From Terriglobales bacterium (GTDB lineage Bacteria; Acidobacteriota; Terriglobia; Terriglobales; Acidobacteriaceae), in NCBI GenBank assembly GCA_025462725.1, contig JAOAPE010000010.1:124001-188000 (forward strand): a DNA stretch of 64,000 bases, in the 5' to 3' direction. Within the stretch, counting starts at the first letter, position 1. Each line of letters starts with the position of its first letter. Position numbers and translations under genes: made by a program. The notes beneath the pieces are model-generated. The model saw only the letters and a list, made by a program, of their open reading frames with translations, was not told the origin of the DNA and ran no database searches. Below, piece after piece: positions 27,796 to 35,554 of this stretch.

Positions 27796-28968
27796 CTAAG
27801 CGTTGAAGACCCTATCCTTCGTCAGCACCTTGCCGACGATCTGATCGTTTGCTTCCCTGCGCGGCTTCGACATTGCCGCGCCGTATTTCATTGTAGTGCT
27901 GATGTCCGAATGCCGCATCAGCTTCTGTTGCACACCGAGCGTTGCTCCCGTCTCGTCCAGCCACGCGCGATAGGTGTGGCGCAACGAGTGAGTGCCCAGC
28001 CCGATAATCCCGCAGCTCTTCGCCGCTGGACTGAAGTGCTTTTGATGGTAGCTATTCGGGTGGTACGGTTTTGTGCCGGCGAAGAACGGGCTTGCGAAAA
28101 CATAATCATTGTCTCCTTTGAATTCTGTTTTCTCCCGCCATGCCCTGAAGACCAGCGCCACGTTCAGATGAAGCGGCACATAATCATTCGAGGCTTCCGA
28201 CTTCGTGGTCTCTTCCACTTCCCTGCTGATCACTCGCCGGGAAATGTGAACCGTGCCTTCCATCCAGTCGAAGTCTGACCACTTGAGGGCCATTATTTCC
28301 GATCGGCGAAGACCGAAGCAGAATTGTCCAATGGCCATGACGCGCCACGGATCTTCCAGCTCGTTAAAGATGGCCCACACTTCCTCGCTCGAGAGAACGC
28401 GCGGCGTCTTTTGCCGCTTGCTCACTCCGCGAATGTGGACCAGCTCGATTGGATTGCGACCGACCGGGAGATCTCCCCACAACATCGCGCACTCGAAGAG
28501 CCGGTTCATTAGCCCTTTCAGGTTGCCCTTTGTCTTCGACGCAAGGTCGCGGCCGGTCTCGATGTTCTTGAGACCTTTTAGCCAGAGCTGCACGTCGAAT
28601 GGTTTGATCGCCGCAATGGGCATGCTGCCCCACTTCGGCCGAAGGTGCGTCTTCAGGAGTGACTGATACGAGTTGGTTGTGCTGATGGCCGGTGGCATCT
28701 CTTCTCGCTGAAAACGATTAATCACTTCCCCGAACACTGCGGCGTTGGATGGAAGAGAATGGTTCCCTTCGGCCATGCGTCGATCGCGTTCGGTTTCAGC
28801 ATCGGACTGCGTTCGGAACTGTTTGATGGTCCCGAGTTGAATCCGAAGCTTGCACTTCTTTCCGGTGGCCGTCTTCCCCGGGATGCGCCACGTCCAGACG
28901 TGAAGTCCGGATGCGCGCTTCTGGAGTCGAACAGTCCCCCGCTTGTACCTTGCCCTCGTCTGCTTCAA
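27796..28968 (-). CDS. int: Phage tyrosine integrase
   Basis: The 390-residue product has an Arm/SAM-like N-terminal region (to ~170) and a catalytic domain with Arg in 'FCFGLRRSEI' (~219), 'HSLRH' (~328), 'RHSD' and the nucleophile Tyr in 'TTMKYG' (~359). The TTG start has AGGAG 6 bases before it and overlaps the preceding stop (TTGA). It catalyses site-specific integration and excision, here presumably at tRNA-His, which lies ~280 bp beyond the gene's 3' end. Confidence 0.95.
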   Translation of the reverse strand: MKQTRARYKRGTVRLQKRASGLHVWTWRIPGKTATGKKCKLRIQLGTIKQFRTQSDAETERDRRMAEGNHSLPSNAAVFGEVINRFQREEMPPAISTTNSYQSLLKTHLRPKWGSMPIAAIKPFDVQLWLKGLKNIETGRDLASKTKGNLKGLMNRLFECAMLWGDLPVGRNPIELVHIRGVSKRQKTPRVLSSEEVWAIFNELEDPWRVMAIGQFCFGLRRSEIMALKWSDFDWMEGTVHISRRVISREVEETTKSEASNDYVPLHLNVALVFRAWREKTEFKGDNDYVFASPFFAGTKPYHPNSYHQKHFSPAAKSCGIIGLGTHSLRHTYRAWLDETGATLGVQQKLMRHSDISTTMKYGAAMSKPRREANDQIVGKVLTKDRVFNA

Positions 28969-29150
28969 ACATTCTCCTGACGAGGACGCGGATGGCTGCG
29001 AGAGATTGTACTCTCCAGATCCTGATCTTTTGCCGGGAACTCAGCTCGCAAAATTGCCTCGCAAGTTAGACATCCCATCCGGCAGCAATTAACTAGATGG
29101 TCGGCTGCCCTTGCGTCGTACAAAATTTGCGGAGTCACTTTAGTTCTCAT
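28965..29150 (-). CDS. Small protein of the int operon, unknown function
   Basis: The 61-residue product starts MRTKVTPQILYDARAADHLV and contains a CCRMGCLTC cluster. GGAG stands 8 bases before the ATG. Its start overlaps the zinc-ribbon stop (ATGA) and its end overlaps the integrase start, so it is translationally coupled on both sides. Confidence 0.6.
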   Translation of the reverse strand: MRTKVTPQILYDARAADHLVNCCRMGCLTCEAILRAEFPAKDQDLESTISRSHPRPRQENV

Positions 29151-29308
29151 AGTCGTTTCTCCGGCAGACATTCGCTGTGGCACTTTGGGCAGGTGTGTTC
29201 CGCGGTGAGCTGCGCTTCTTTCAAGAGAGCGCGGCATCTCTCGCCCTGGCACTTGAACCAAGGATTCGCGGTGCCGGGCAGTCCGGCGTTGATGGTGGCG
29301 GTGGCCAC
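29147..29308 (-). CDS. Small zinc-ribbon protein of the int operon
   Basis: The 53-residue frame starts with GTG at 29308, just after the HTH gene's stop and behind AAGGGG. It contains 'FKCQGERCRALL' and 'HTCPKCHSEC', a two-knuckle zinc ribbon. It lies between the xis-like and coupled 61-residue genes in the same operon. A small DNA- or protein-binding accessory is plausible. Confidence 0.6.
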   Translation of the reverse strand: MATATINAGLPGTANPWFKCQGERCRALLKEAQLTAEHTCPKCHSECLPEKRL

Positions 29309-29309
29309 G

Positions 29310-29543
29310 TTAGGACCCCTTCTGTATCGCGGCCGCTTCCTGCTCGGCGATCCACTGCGTGAACGTGGACTGGCGGATGCGCCAGCGGAGGCCGCTCTTG
29401 AACATTGGTATCTTTCTTTCCCTCGCCATCGCTTTCACATGACCGTGGCTCACGCAAAGCACTTTTGCGACCTCTTCCGAGCTAAGCAAACTCTCAAAAG
29501 GCTGCGCGTTTGCTGCTGGTAACGCTGATGTACTCGTGGACAT
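29310..29543 (-). CDS. Excisionase-like helix-turn-helix protein
   Basis: The 77-residue product has an HTH_17/MerR-like core: 'LLSSEEVAKVLCVSHGHVKAMARERKIPMFKSGLRWRI', the form typical of phage excisionases and directionality factors. The ATG at 29543 follows AGGGGGT. It is the first gene of the leftward int operon, directly behind a promoter with an operator at its start site. Confidence 0.75.
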   Translation of the reverse strand: MSTSTSALPAANAQPFESLLSSEEVAKVLCVSHGHVKAMARERKIPMFKSGLRWRIRQSTFTQWIAEQEAAAIQKGS

Positions 29544-29559
29544 TGCCACACCCCCTAGC

Positions 29560-29570
29560 GACTGGCAGTC
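29560..29570. promoter_or_regulatory. Operator GACTGGCAGTC at the leftward promoter start site
   Basis: This 11-bp palindrome lies just after the -10 box of the leftward (int) promoter, where a bound repressor would block initiation. The same word occurs twice more at 29691-29717. Confidence 0.65.
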
Positions 29571-29600
29571 ACCATAGAACCACCTTGAGAGATTTGTCAA
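29571..29600 (-). promoter_or_regulatory. Leftward promoter for the xis-int operon
   Basis: On the minus strand TTGACA (29600-29595), an 18-bp spacer and TATGGT (29576-29571) form a sigma-70-type promoter about 30 bp upstream of the excisionase-like ATG. Confidence 0.65.
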
Positions 29601-29658
29601 GCTAGTTCAGTAGCCAAGTTGGTCAACACTCGATTTTCCACACCACAAACAATTTTTA

Positions 29659-29688
29659 TTGACAACGTAAGTAGCTACGGCCTAATCT
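29659..29688 (+). promoter_or_regulatory. Rightward promoter for the ParB-like operon
   Basis: TTGACA (29659-29664) and TAATCT (29683-29688) are spaced by 18 bp, and the predicted start site falls within the double operator that follows. The -10 is a moderate match. Confidence 0.5.
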
Positions 29689-29690
29689 CC

Positions 29691-29717
29691 GTGACTGGCA
29701 GTCATACTGCCAGTCAC
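29691..29717. promoter_or_regulatory. 27-bp perfect palindrome, double operator
   Basis: Two 12-bp arms (GTGACTGGCAGT and ACTGCCAGTCAC) are exact complements around a 3-bp centre. Each arm contains the GACTGGCAGT word seen at the leftward promoter. Position right after the -10 box fits a repressor operator. Confidence 0.8.
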
Positions 29718-29753
29718 AAAAGCAGCACATAGATAACAAAAAGGAGAATTTCA

Positions 29754-31718
29754 ATGGCCACCGCAACAACCTCACAACCGCAAGCACCACCCGTACCCGC
29801 ATCGCCGGTACTTCACCATTCCTTCCAAGACATTCCACTCGCTCTGATTCACCCTTCACCGACTAACCCGCGCAAGTACTTCGATGAAGCTGCGATGGAA
29901 GACCTCGCCGCAAGCATCCGGCAGAACGGAATCCTTCAGCCTCTTTTATTGCGTCCGCGTGTTGCGTCCAAAGCTGACGTTGAAGTCTTCGAGCATCGCC
30001 TACATAGGATCGACGAGAAGCTGACGCTGGGCCAGGACTACTTTGAAGTCGTCGCGGGTGAACGGCGTTTCCGTGCGGCTCATCTAGCAGGACTCGAGTC
30101 TGTTCCGGCCATGACACGCGAACTCACTGACCAGCAAGTTCTGGAAATGCAGCTGGTGGAAAATCTTCAGCGCGAAGACGTGACCGCTCTAGAAGAAGGC
30201 GTCGGCTACACACAATTGCTGTCTTCCATGGTCAAGGCGCAGCCGAAGACCGCAAAGCAGAAGCATGTGCAGACGATTGCAAACACGATCGGCAAGAGCC
30301 CGCGCTATGTATATGCGCGAATGAAGCTGGACGAAAGTCTCATTCCAGCGGCGAAAGCGGCGCTTGCGTCGGGGAAGATCATGGCGAGTCATGCGGACGA
30401 GTTGGTCCGGCTCGAGGCTGATGATCAACTCCATGTTCTGGATCAGGAGATGTTCGATCACAACGACGAGGCGATTAGTGTTCGCGCGTTGAAGGCGCAG
30501 ATTGAAGAAATATTAGCGGATCGCGGAAGCGAGTTCGATGAGAACGGTGACGAATATCCCGGCGTTGATGCACGTCCGGAGTCTGAATTCAGGCGTGCCA
30601 TTTCGCAAACCCTCGTAGACGAGCTTACGGCAATCATCGATACAGGCCTCGGCAATGACGACACCCTGCGTGGCATCTTTGTTTCGACTGATAACGAGCG
30701 CTATGCGGTTCAGGGCGGTGTTTCCAGTGGAGCGGAAGGAAACATCGAAGCCGGACTTCGTCGTCTCTATACACCGACCGAGTGGGAGGAGTTGGCCCCG
30801 GAACGCAAGAAGAAATATTACGCGCTTGAGGCCACTGGAAAATCGGTCAGCTTCGACGGGTGCGAGTACATCATCGGGCAAGAGCACGTAGACGTAGGTT
30901 TCAAGCCCCGTAAAGGCAAAAAGAAGGCGCCGATACTGGACGGAACCGTGATGCTCTCGCGTGGCGCGAAGGCTCAGGCCAGCCGCAAGGAGAATCGTGC
31001 GGAAGGCGGAGGCTTGGGGTCGAGATCGGCCGCGAATCAGAAGCGGCAAGCTGAAGGAGATGAGAGAGCAGAGCGTGACAAGCGCATCGCGACCGTCGGT
31101 GTGGCGCTCATCAATGCTGCCGGCAAGAGGCTGGAAGAGCCGAACATGCACGTCACATTCATCGGAAGTGTGCTCGTGCCAGCTGCATTGCGGAGGCATC
31201 AACTGCAATTGCCGCAGGTCCGTGAAGCTTTAGAACATCTCATCGGAGCACAGCTGAAAGGCGACGCTGTCGAGGATGCGGACGAGCAGCTTCTAGCCCT
31301 CTACTGGAAGAACTACTCGAAGATCTCTCTTGCCAAGAAGATGCAGATTCTGTTCCTTGGGGAATTTGCGCAAGTCGTACACGGATGGGAAGACGTTGCA
31401 GAGAAGCTTCAGGCGGCGGCACGAGATCTCGGAGTTGATGTCGCGAAAGTCAGTTTGGCGGCAATCGGCAAACAGCCCGCGAAGCCGAAGGAAAAGAAGA
31501 AGCCATCTCCGAAAAACGGCACCAAAGGTAAGCCTTCCAAGAAGAAGGCATCTGTGGCCCCTAAAGGTGTGTGCGCCAATCCGCACTGCAAGCATGCCGT
31601 AGCAGATCACTACAAGGGCAAGGATTGCACACGCTGCCGTTGCAGTAAGTACCGCATCGCCGCAGTTAATAAAAGCGTCACCAAGAAGGCCGCGAAGAAG
31701 AAAGGCGGCCGCTCTTGA
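29754..31718 (+). CDS. ParB/KorB-like DNA-binding protein with C-terminal Cys cluster
   Basis: The 654-residue product has an N-terminal ParB domain ('LALIHPSPTNPRKYFDEAAMEDLAASIRQNGILQPLLLRP', 'VAGERRFRAAHLAGLESVPA', 'LQLVENLQRED'-type box) and a KorB/ParB helix-turn-helix at ~165-200 ('TIANTIGKSPRYVYARM'). A long middle region of unknown fold and a C-terminal Lys-rich segment with CANPHCKHA...CTRCRC follow. It is far longer than host ParB (~300). Canonical ParB proteins bind palindromic parS sites and clamp DNA. No ParA is next to it. AAGGAG precedes the ATG. Confidence 0.85.
   Translation: MATATTSQPQAPPVPASPVLHHSFQDIPLALIHPSPTNPRKYFDEAAMEDLAASIRQNGILQPLLLRPRVASKADVEVFEHRLHRIDEKLTLGQDYFEVVAGERRFRAAHLAGLESVPAMTRELTDQQVLEMQLVENLQREDVTALEEGVGYTQLLSSMVKAQPKTAKQKHVQTIANTIGKSPRYVYARMKLDESLIPAAKAALASGKIMASHADELVRLEADDQLHVLDQEMFDHNDEAISVRALKAQIEEILADRGSEFDENGDEYPGVDARPESEFRRAISQTLVDELTAIIDTGLGNDDTLRGIFVSTDNERYAVQGGVSSGAEGNIEAGLRRLYTPTEWEELAPERKKKYYALEATGKSVSFDGCEYIIGQEHVDVGFKPRKGKKKAPILDGTVMLSRGAKAQASRKENRAEGGGLGSRSAANQKRQAEGDERAERDKRIATVGVALINAAGKRLEEPNMHVTFIGSVLVPAALRRHQLQLPQVREALEHLIGAQLKGDAVEDADEQLLALYWKNYSKISLAKKMQILFLGEFAQVVHGWEDVAEKLQAAARDLGVDVAKVSLAAIGKQPAKPKEKKKPSPKNGTKGKPSKKKASVAPKGVCANPHCKHAVADHYKGKDCTRCRCSKYRIAAVNKSVTKKAAKKKGGRS
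30268..30281 (+). repeat. Dispersed 14-bp site 1 (TGCAGACGATTGCA)
   Basis: Lies inside the ParB-like gene in its HTH-coding part and reads as the codons for VQTIA. Confidence 0.7.
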
Positions 31719-31858
31719 CGAAGAACTTCCAGCAGGGCAAGCGCGACGCGATCAGAGTTCATGCGAGTAAGGCGAAGACTCGCATCGAGAGAGGAGCCGC
31801 CGGCAAACAATCCGGCGGCAACTCTAAGCCGGTCCCGGGAAAGCGAGGTGGAAGATGA
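31715..31858 (+). CDS. Small basic protein, coupled to the ParB-like gene
   Basis: The 47-residue frame starts with TTG overlapping the ParB-like stop (TTGA), behind AAGGCGG, and its stop overlaps the next ATG. The product is Lys/Arg/Gly-rich (starts MTKNFQQGKRDAIRVHASKA). Double coupling supports translation. Function is unknown. Confidence 0.5.
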   Translation: MTKNFQQGKRDAIRVHASKAKTRIERGAAGKQSGGNSKPVPGKRGGR

Positions 31859-32727
31859 ACCGCGCCCTCGACCTTAACTTTGTTAGCAAGACCAAGTGTC
31901 GGCATTGTAAGCAACCCATCTACGACAACGGCACTGTATGGGTACACCGTTTTACATTTCGGCAAGGCTTTGCACTTTCGCAGTGGTGCCAGTCGAACGC
32001 TGAAAACTACACCTCCACGCCGTTCGATAAGTCCGGCTGGACCATGGCTCAAGCTGAAGAGCCGCCTGTCTCTTCTTCCGCTGACTTCCATCCTCACCCT
32101 TCGGGGACTTGTACTGCGTGTGACCGCGCAGCATTTGCGCGTGGCATGGCGGCCGGCGACAGCAGCTCGGCGAGGATGGCGATCGCCGTAGCAGTGGCTG
32201 CAGCCGATGCAGTGAAAAGCAGCGGCCGTGACTTTCTCGGTGATGCTCTGTTGGCACAACACCAAGCGAGGCAGGATGGTGACCCTATCACTCTGGGCGA
32301 TGCTCTCCGGTCGATCGTTGCCGACGCGCTGCTCGGCGTGGGCGCGGACATCGAGCATGCGATCGTTCACCGCGACGACCCGCAGACTCCGGAAGCTTGC
32401 AACGCGAATTTCCTGACGCTCGATATTCCTCGCGTGTGCCGGTTGCCGAAGGGACATGCAGGACTGCACTCGGTGAATAAGTTGGTTAGCATTCGGCAGC
32501 CGTTTCGATGGCTCGACCCAAGCGACTTGCTTGATCTCCCGAATGACTATTTCGGCGGCCTCGAACTCGACTGCCAAGTCTGCGGAGACTTGGTTCTTTG
32601 GAAGCAAGGCACACCCGGTGACCACACCGGATGGATTCACGACAAGAACCGTATCGCTCAATGTCATCCCGGTCGCGACCGAGATGACTATGCAACTCCG
32701 GTCGTCAGAATGGCGGCGAGGGCATGA
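31855..32727 (+). CDS. Phage protein of unknown function with zinc motifs
   Basis: The 290-residue product has CRHCKQP at the N-terminus, a later 'CTACDRAAFARG' and 'CQVCGDLV' near the C-terminus: three CxxC pairs that suggest separate zinc knuckles. No family is recognised. It overlaps its neighbours by 4 bp at each end in an early operon of coupled genes. Confidence 0.65.
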   Translation: MNRALDLNFVSKTKCRHCKQPIYDNGTVWVHRFTFRQGFALSQWCQSNAENYTSTPFDKSGWTMAQAEEPPVSSSADFHPHPSGTCTACDRAAFARGMAAGDSSSARMAIAVAVAAADAVKSSGRDFLGDALLAQHQARQDGDPITLGDALRSIVADALLGVGADIEHAIVHRDDPQTPEACNANFLTLDIPRVCRLPKGHAGLHSVNKLVSIRQPFRWLDPSDLLDLPNDYFGGLELDCQVCGDLVLWKQGTPGDHTGWIHDKNRIAQCHPGRDRDDYATPVVRMAARA

Positions 32728-33116
32728 CGCTGATCATTCCCTGCCCTCGTTGTGGCGGCCGATTTCTTGGCGCGTCGGAATTCGAAGCCCACAAGTGCGA
32801 CGACGCGATATCCAAAGTTCCACAACTGGACGATATTCGAGCGCGACTGGATGAGTGCTTCACGTGCGCTGTGAATCACTCTGCCTCTGCAATCGACCAA
32901 GCCTTCCGCGTCGCACTTCTCTTGCCGACGTTCTTGATGCTGGCCGCCGCCCGGTGGCTAGCTCGGCGAGAGCGTGAGGTCGGGCGCGTGACAGCGATTC
33001 AGCTTGCGGAACGAAGAGACCATACACGACTCACTCCCGGTGCTATTGTCCCGGCGAAACATGGCGCGCCGGGAGCTCTATTCAACTTCCGTTCAATCAG
33101 CAGGAGGACTCACTGA
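32724..33116 (+). CDS. Small protein with N-terminal CxxC...H-C finger, unknown function
   Basis: The 130-residue product starts MTLIIPCPRCGGRFLGASEFEAHKC, a classical zinc-finger-like arrangement, and continues with a hydrophobic segment 'VALLLPTFLMLAAARWLA' that might be a membrane helix. It is coupled by ATGA to the preceding gene. Confidence 0.55.
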   Translation: MTLIIPCPRCGGRFLGASEFEAHKCDDAISKVPQLDDIRARLDECFTCAVNHSASAIDQAFRVALLLPTFLMLAAARWLARREREVGRVTAIQLAERRDHTRLTPGAIVPAKHGAPGALFNFRSISRRTH

Positions 33117-33355
33117 TGGCCAAACAGATTGGCGCTTGCGCGTTCACGAGGGCGTGTACCGCTCCTGGACCGCGTACTCGGCTGGAGCACACGAACCTTC
33201 ATTTCTGCCCAACGCACTTGAAGGTGATGAGTACGACGGCGTCATTCGAGGCCAATGGCACTGAATTCGCGCGGACGGAGTTTATCGAGCCGCGTCAAGA
33301 ACGCCGACGTCGCTCGAGCTGGTTGCGAGAGACGGTCGGGATCGAGAACTTCTAA
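33116..33355 (+). CDS. Small Cys/His-containing phage protein
   Basis: The 79-residue product has 'GACAFTRACTAPG' and 'LHFCPTHLK', a C-x6-C...C-x2-H pattern compatible with zinc binding. AGGAGGACTCACTG precedes the ATG, a strong ribosome site. The start overlaps the previous stop by one base. Function is unknown. Confidence 0.55.
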   Translation: MAKQIGACAFTRACTAPGPRTRLEHTNLHFCPTHLKVMSTTASFEANGTEFARTEFIEPRQERRRRSSWLRETVGIENF

Positions 33356-34056
33356 TGCGCGGAATTCCAAATGTGAAACGCCAGTGCAGTAAATGCCCTT
33401 CTATGGATGCGGGGCGTGACGACCTTTGCAATCTCTGCCGACTGCGTTCTATCCAGTCACCGATGAAGTATCCGTTCTCGGCCGCGCATGACGAACTTGT
33501 CCGCCGCGCCTGGGCGAGCGGTGGAAGCAATCGCAAGCAGTTGAAGGCTGCAATCACTGACGCAACGCGGAGGATTGGATATCCGCGGCATATTGTGCGA
33601 CTGCGCGCACAACGATTGGGGTTGAGCAATGACACGCGGCGGCCGTGGACGCCAGCGGAACTGGCGCAGCTAGATCGCTATTCCGGAACGAAGTCAGCAA
33701 AACAGATCGCGCGGATATTGAAGCGAGGCTTTGCCAGCGTGGCTTCGCAGATGGACGCGCGCAAGATCTCTCGCGCGGTGCTGGAAGGCTATACGCGCAC
33801 CGATGTGACGCGCTTAATGGGTGTCGATATCAGCACTGTGAACCGCTGGTTGCAAGCCCGGTATTTCGCTCTCGACCAAAACAAGCGGATTTCTGAACGC
33901 ACCTTCAAGCACTTTCTGAGAGTTCATCCTGAACTCTACAGCCTGAAGCGGGTGGACGAGCGGCTCTTTAAGGCGTTGGTCTTCGGCGACGTTGCTGCCG
34001 TTTATCGGCCGCCAACCGGCTTCGCGCAAAGGATGAAGCGGGAGGATGCAGCGTGA
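33355..34056 (+). CDS. Phage protein with SANT/HTH-like DNA-binding segments
   Basis: The 233-residue product has an N-terminal zinc-knuckle-like piece (CSKCPS...CNLCRL). A pair of Myb/SANT-like helices ('PFSAAHDELVRRAWASGG', 'RPWTPAELAQLDRYSGTKSAKQIARILKRG') follows, then a helix-turn-helix with 'YTRTDVTRLMGVDISTVNRWLQ'. It may be a regulator of early or late phage transcription; the target is unknown. It is coupled (TAATG) to the gene before it. Confidence 0.65.
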   Translation: MRGIPNVKRQCSKCPSMDAGRDDLCNLCRLRSIQSPMKYPFSAAHDELVRRAWASGGSNRKQLKAAITDATRRIGYPRHIVRLRAQRLGLSNDTRRPWTPAELAQLDRYSGTKSAKQIARILKRGFASVASQMDARKISRAVLEGYTRTDVTRLMGVDISTVNRWLQARYFALDQNKRISERTFKHFLRVHPELYSLKRVDERLFKALVFGDVAAVYRPPTGFAQRMKREDAA

Positions 34057-34154
34057 CCCATCTTCTTCGCAAGATTGCTCTTCCAGTCGTGATCGCGGTC
34101 GTCATTGTTTTCTGGATCGTTGTCGGGCTTGCCTGGATGGGAGGCGCGAAGTAA
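34053..34154 (+). CDS. 33-residue single-span membrane peptide
   Basis: A GTG overlapping the preceding stop opens a frame for MTHLLRKIALPVVIAVVIVF followed by WIVVGLAWMGGAK. Nearly the whole peptide is one membrane helix. The stop overlaps the next ATG (TAATG), so it sits fully coupled in the operon. It resembles small phage membrane peptides of unknown role. Confidence 0.5.
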   Translation: MTHLLRKIALPVVIAVVIVFWIVVGLAWMGGAK

Positions 34155-34813
34155 TGCCAGCGATCAAGATCAAGGTGAACGGAGCGAATGAGGTCAGCGC
34201 GGAGATGCGCGACATCTACAAGAACCAGATTCCCTTTGCTACTGCCCGTGCGATTACGAAGACGCTCGGCGATGCGCAGAAATATATCCGCACTGACATT
34301 CTCACCAAGAACTTCACCTTGCGCCACGCGGCCTTTATCAAAGCCGGCGTCCGGATAACGCCAGCAACAAAGCAAAAGCTCGAGGGTGTGATTCAGGACA
34401 TCGACCGCTTCATGGCGCTGCAGGAGACCGGCGGCACCAAGTTTCCTTACGGATCTGCGATTGCCGTGCCCATCGTCGGCGGCGCGCGAAAGAGTTCGAC
34501 TTCCCTTGTGCGCGATGCGGACCGTCCGCATGCGCTGATGGCTTCAGGAATGGGGTTTATCCGCAACGGGATCATGTACAAGCGCGGCGCTGATTACAAA
34601 CGCGCGCGGAAGTACATGAAGGTTCTAGGACCCGGCGCGGCGATGATGGGCGTGGCGCGTTCCAAGGTCACCGCCATGTATGTGCTGGTGCCTCGCGCTT
34701 CATTGAAGCCGCGATATGAATTCCAAAAAGCTGTTTACACGATGGTCGCTGCGAACTGGCGAGTGAATTTCGCAGATTCATTCCAAGTGGCGGTCAAGAC
34801 CGCGAAGCGGTAA
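34154..34813 (+). CDS. Phage minor tail protein Z (GPZ)-like protein
   Basis: The 219-residue product has 'MRDIYKNQIPFATARAITKTLGDAQKYIRTDI' and 'PRASLKPRYEFQKAV', which resemble the lambda tail-completion protein Z family. Lambda Z acts late in tail assembly. It is oddly located among early genes, ~11 kb ahead of the terminase. The family call is by pattern and needs a profile search. Confidence 0.55.
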   Translation: MPAIKIKVNGANEVSAEMRDIYKNQIPFATARAITKTLGDAQKYIRTDILTKNFTLRHAAFIKAGVRITPATKQKLEGVIQDIDRFMALQETGGTKFPYGSAIAVPIVGGARKSSTSLVRDADRPHALMASGMGFIRNGIMYKRGADYKRARKYMKVLGPGAAMMGVARSKVTAMYVLVPRASLKPRYEFQKAVYTMVAANWRVNFADSFQVAVKTAKR

Positions 34814-34873
34814 GCGCGAGTTTTTACAAGCCGCACCGGACGGCGGCTGATGCGTCCGGAGAAAAGAGAAGAG

Positions 34874-35143
34874 ATGCCACACGACAAAAATGGTGCCCTG
34901 CTGAAAGTGGGTGATGAAGTCATCATCCGCGCAAAAGTGGAATCACTGAACACCGGTGCGGAGTATTGCAACGTCAACGTGAAGACGAACGAACCGATGT
35001 TCCCTTCCGATCAGCCTACAACGATCGTGCTGAACACGAGGCAGGTTGAGCTCGCCAATCCCGAGCCGGTTCCTGCCGCCGCTGAAACCGAAGCACCCGC
35101 TGCCGCGGTTCCCCAGGGAGATGGCGACGCCGACGCCGCGTAG
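34874..35143 (+). CDS. Small phage protein of unknown function
   Basis: The ATG at 34874 follows GAGAAGAG. The 89-residue product has an SH3-like or beta-barrel start ('GALLKVGDEVIIRAKVESLN') and a Pro/Ala/Glu-rich tail. No family is recognised. Confidence 0.55.
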   Translation: MPHDKNGALLKVGDEVIIRAKVESLNTGAEYCNVNVKTNEPMFPSDQPTTIVLNTRQVELANPEPVPAAAETEAPAAAVPQGDGDADAA

Positions 35144-35207
35144 TACTCGAGGGGTCGCGCGCAATCGCGGCCCCTTGCATTTTGCATTTTTGAAAGCGAG
35201 AGAGCGA

Positions 35208-35522
35208 ATGAGGCTGGACCCGAAACTGACATTGCAGAACCTATGCCGCGGCAAGGCGGAAGAGATCTTCCAGCGCGACCTGAAGAAGCTGCTGGCGAAC
35301 ATCGACGATGCACAAGTGCCAGCGGACCCACCGCGCGAGTTGGTTCTCACGATCAAGTTCGCACCGACCAAGGATCGGAAGTATGCGGGCGTTCTTTTCA
35401 GTAGCAAGTTGAAGCTGCCCATTGGGGATGCGGTCGGTGGTGGGATCAACATCCTGCACCGCGGCGATGAGTTGGTCGCGATGCCGGAACAGGACCTCGA
35501 TTTACAGATCAATAAAAAGTAA
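35208..35522 (+). CDS. Phage protein of unknown function
   Basis: The 104-residue product starts MRLDPKLTLQNLCRGKAEEI and has a compact alpha/beta pattern with 'ELVLTIKFAPTKDRKYAGVLFSSKLKLP'. GAGAGAGCG precedes the ATG. It resembles small phage accessory proteins, but I do not recognise the family. Confidence 0.55.
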   Translation: MRLDPKLTLQNLCRGKAEEIFQRDLKKLLANIDDAQVPADPPRELVLTIKFAPTKDRKYAGVLFSSKLKLPIGDAVGGGINILHRGDELVAMPEQDLDLQINKK

Positions 35523-35554
35523 GCAACGAAATGCATTTCAACGGAGGCAACACT

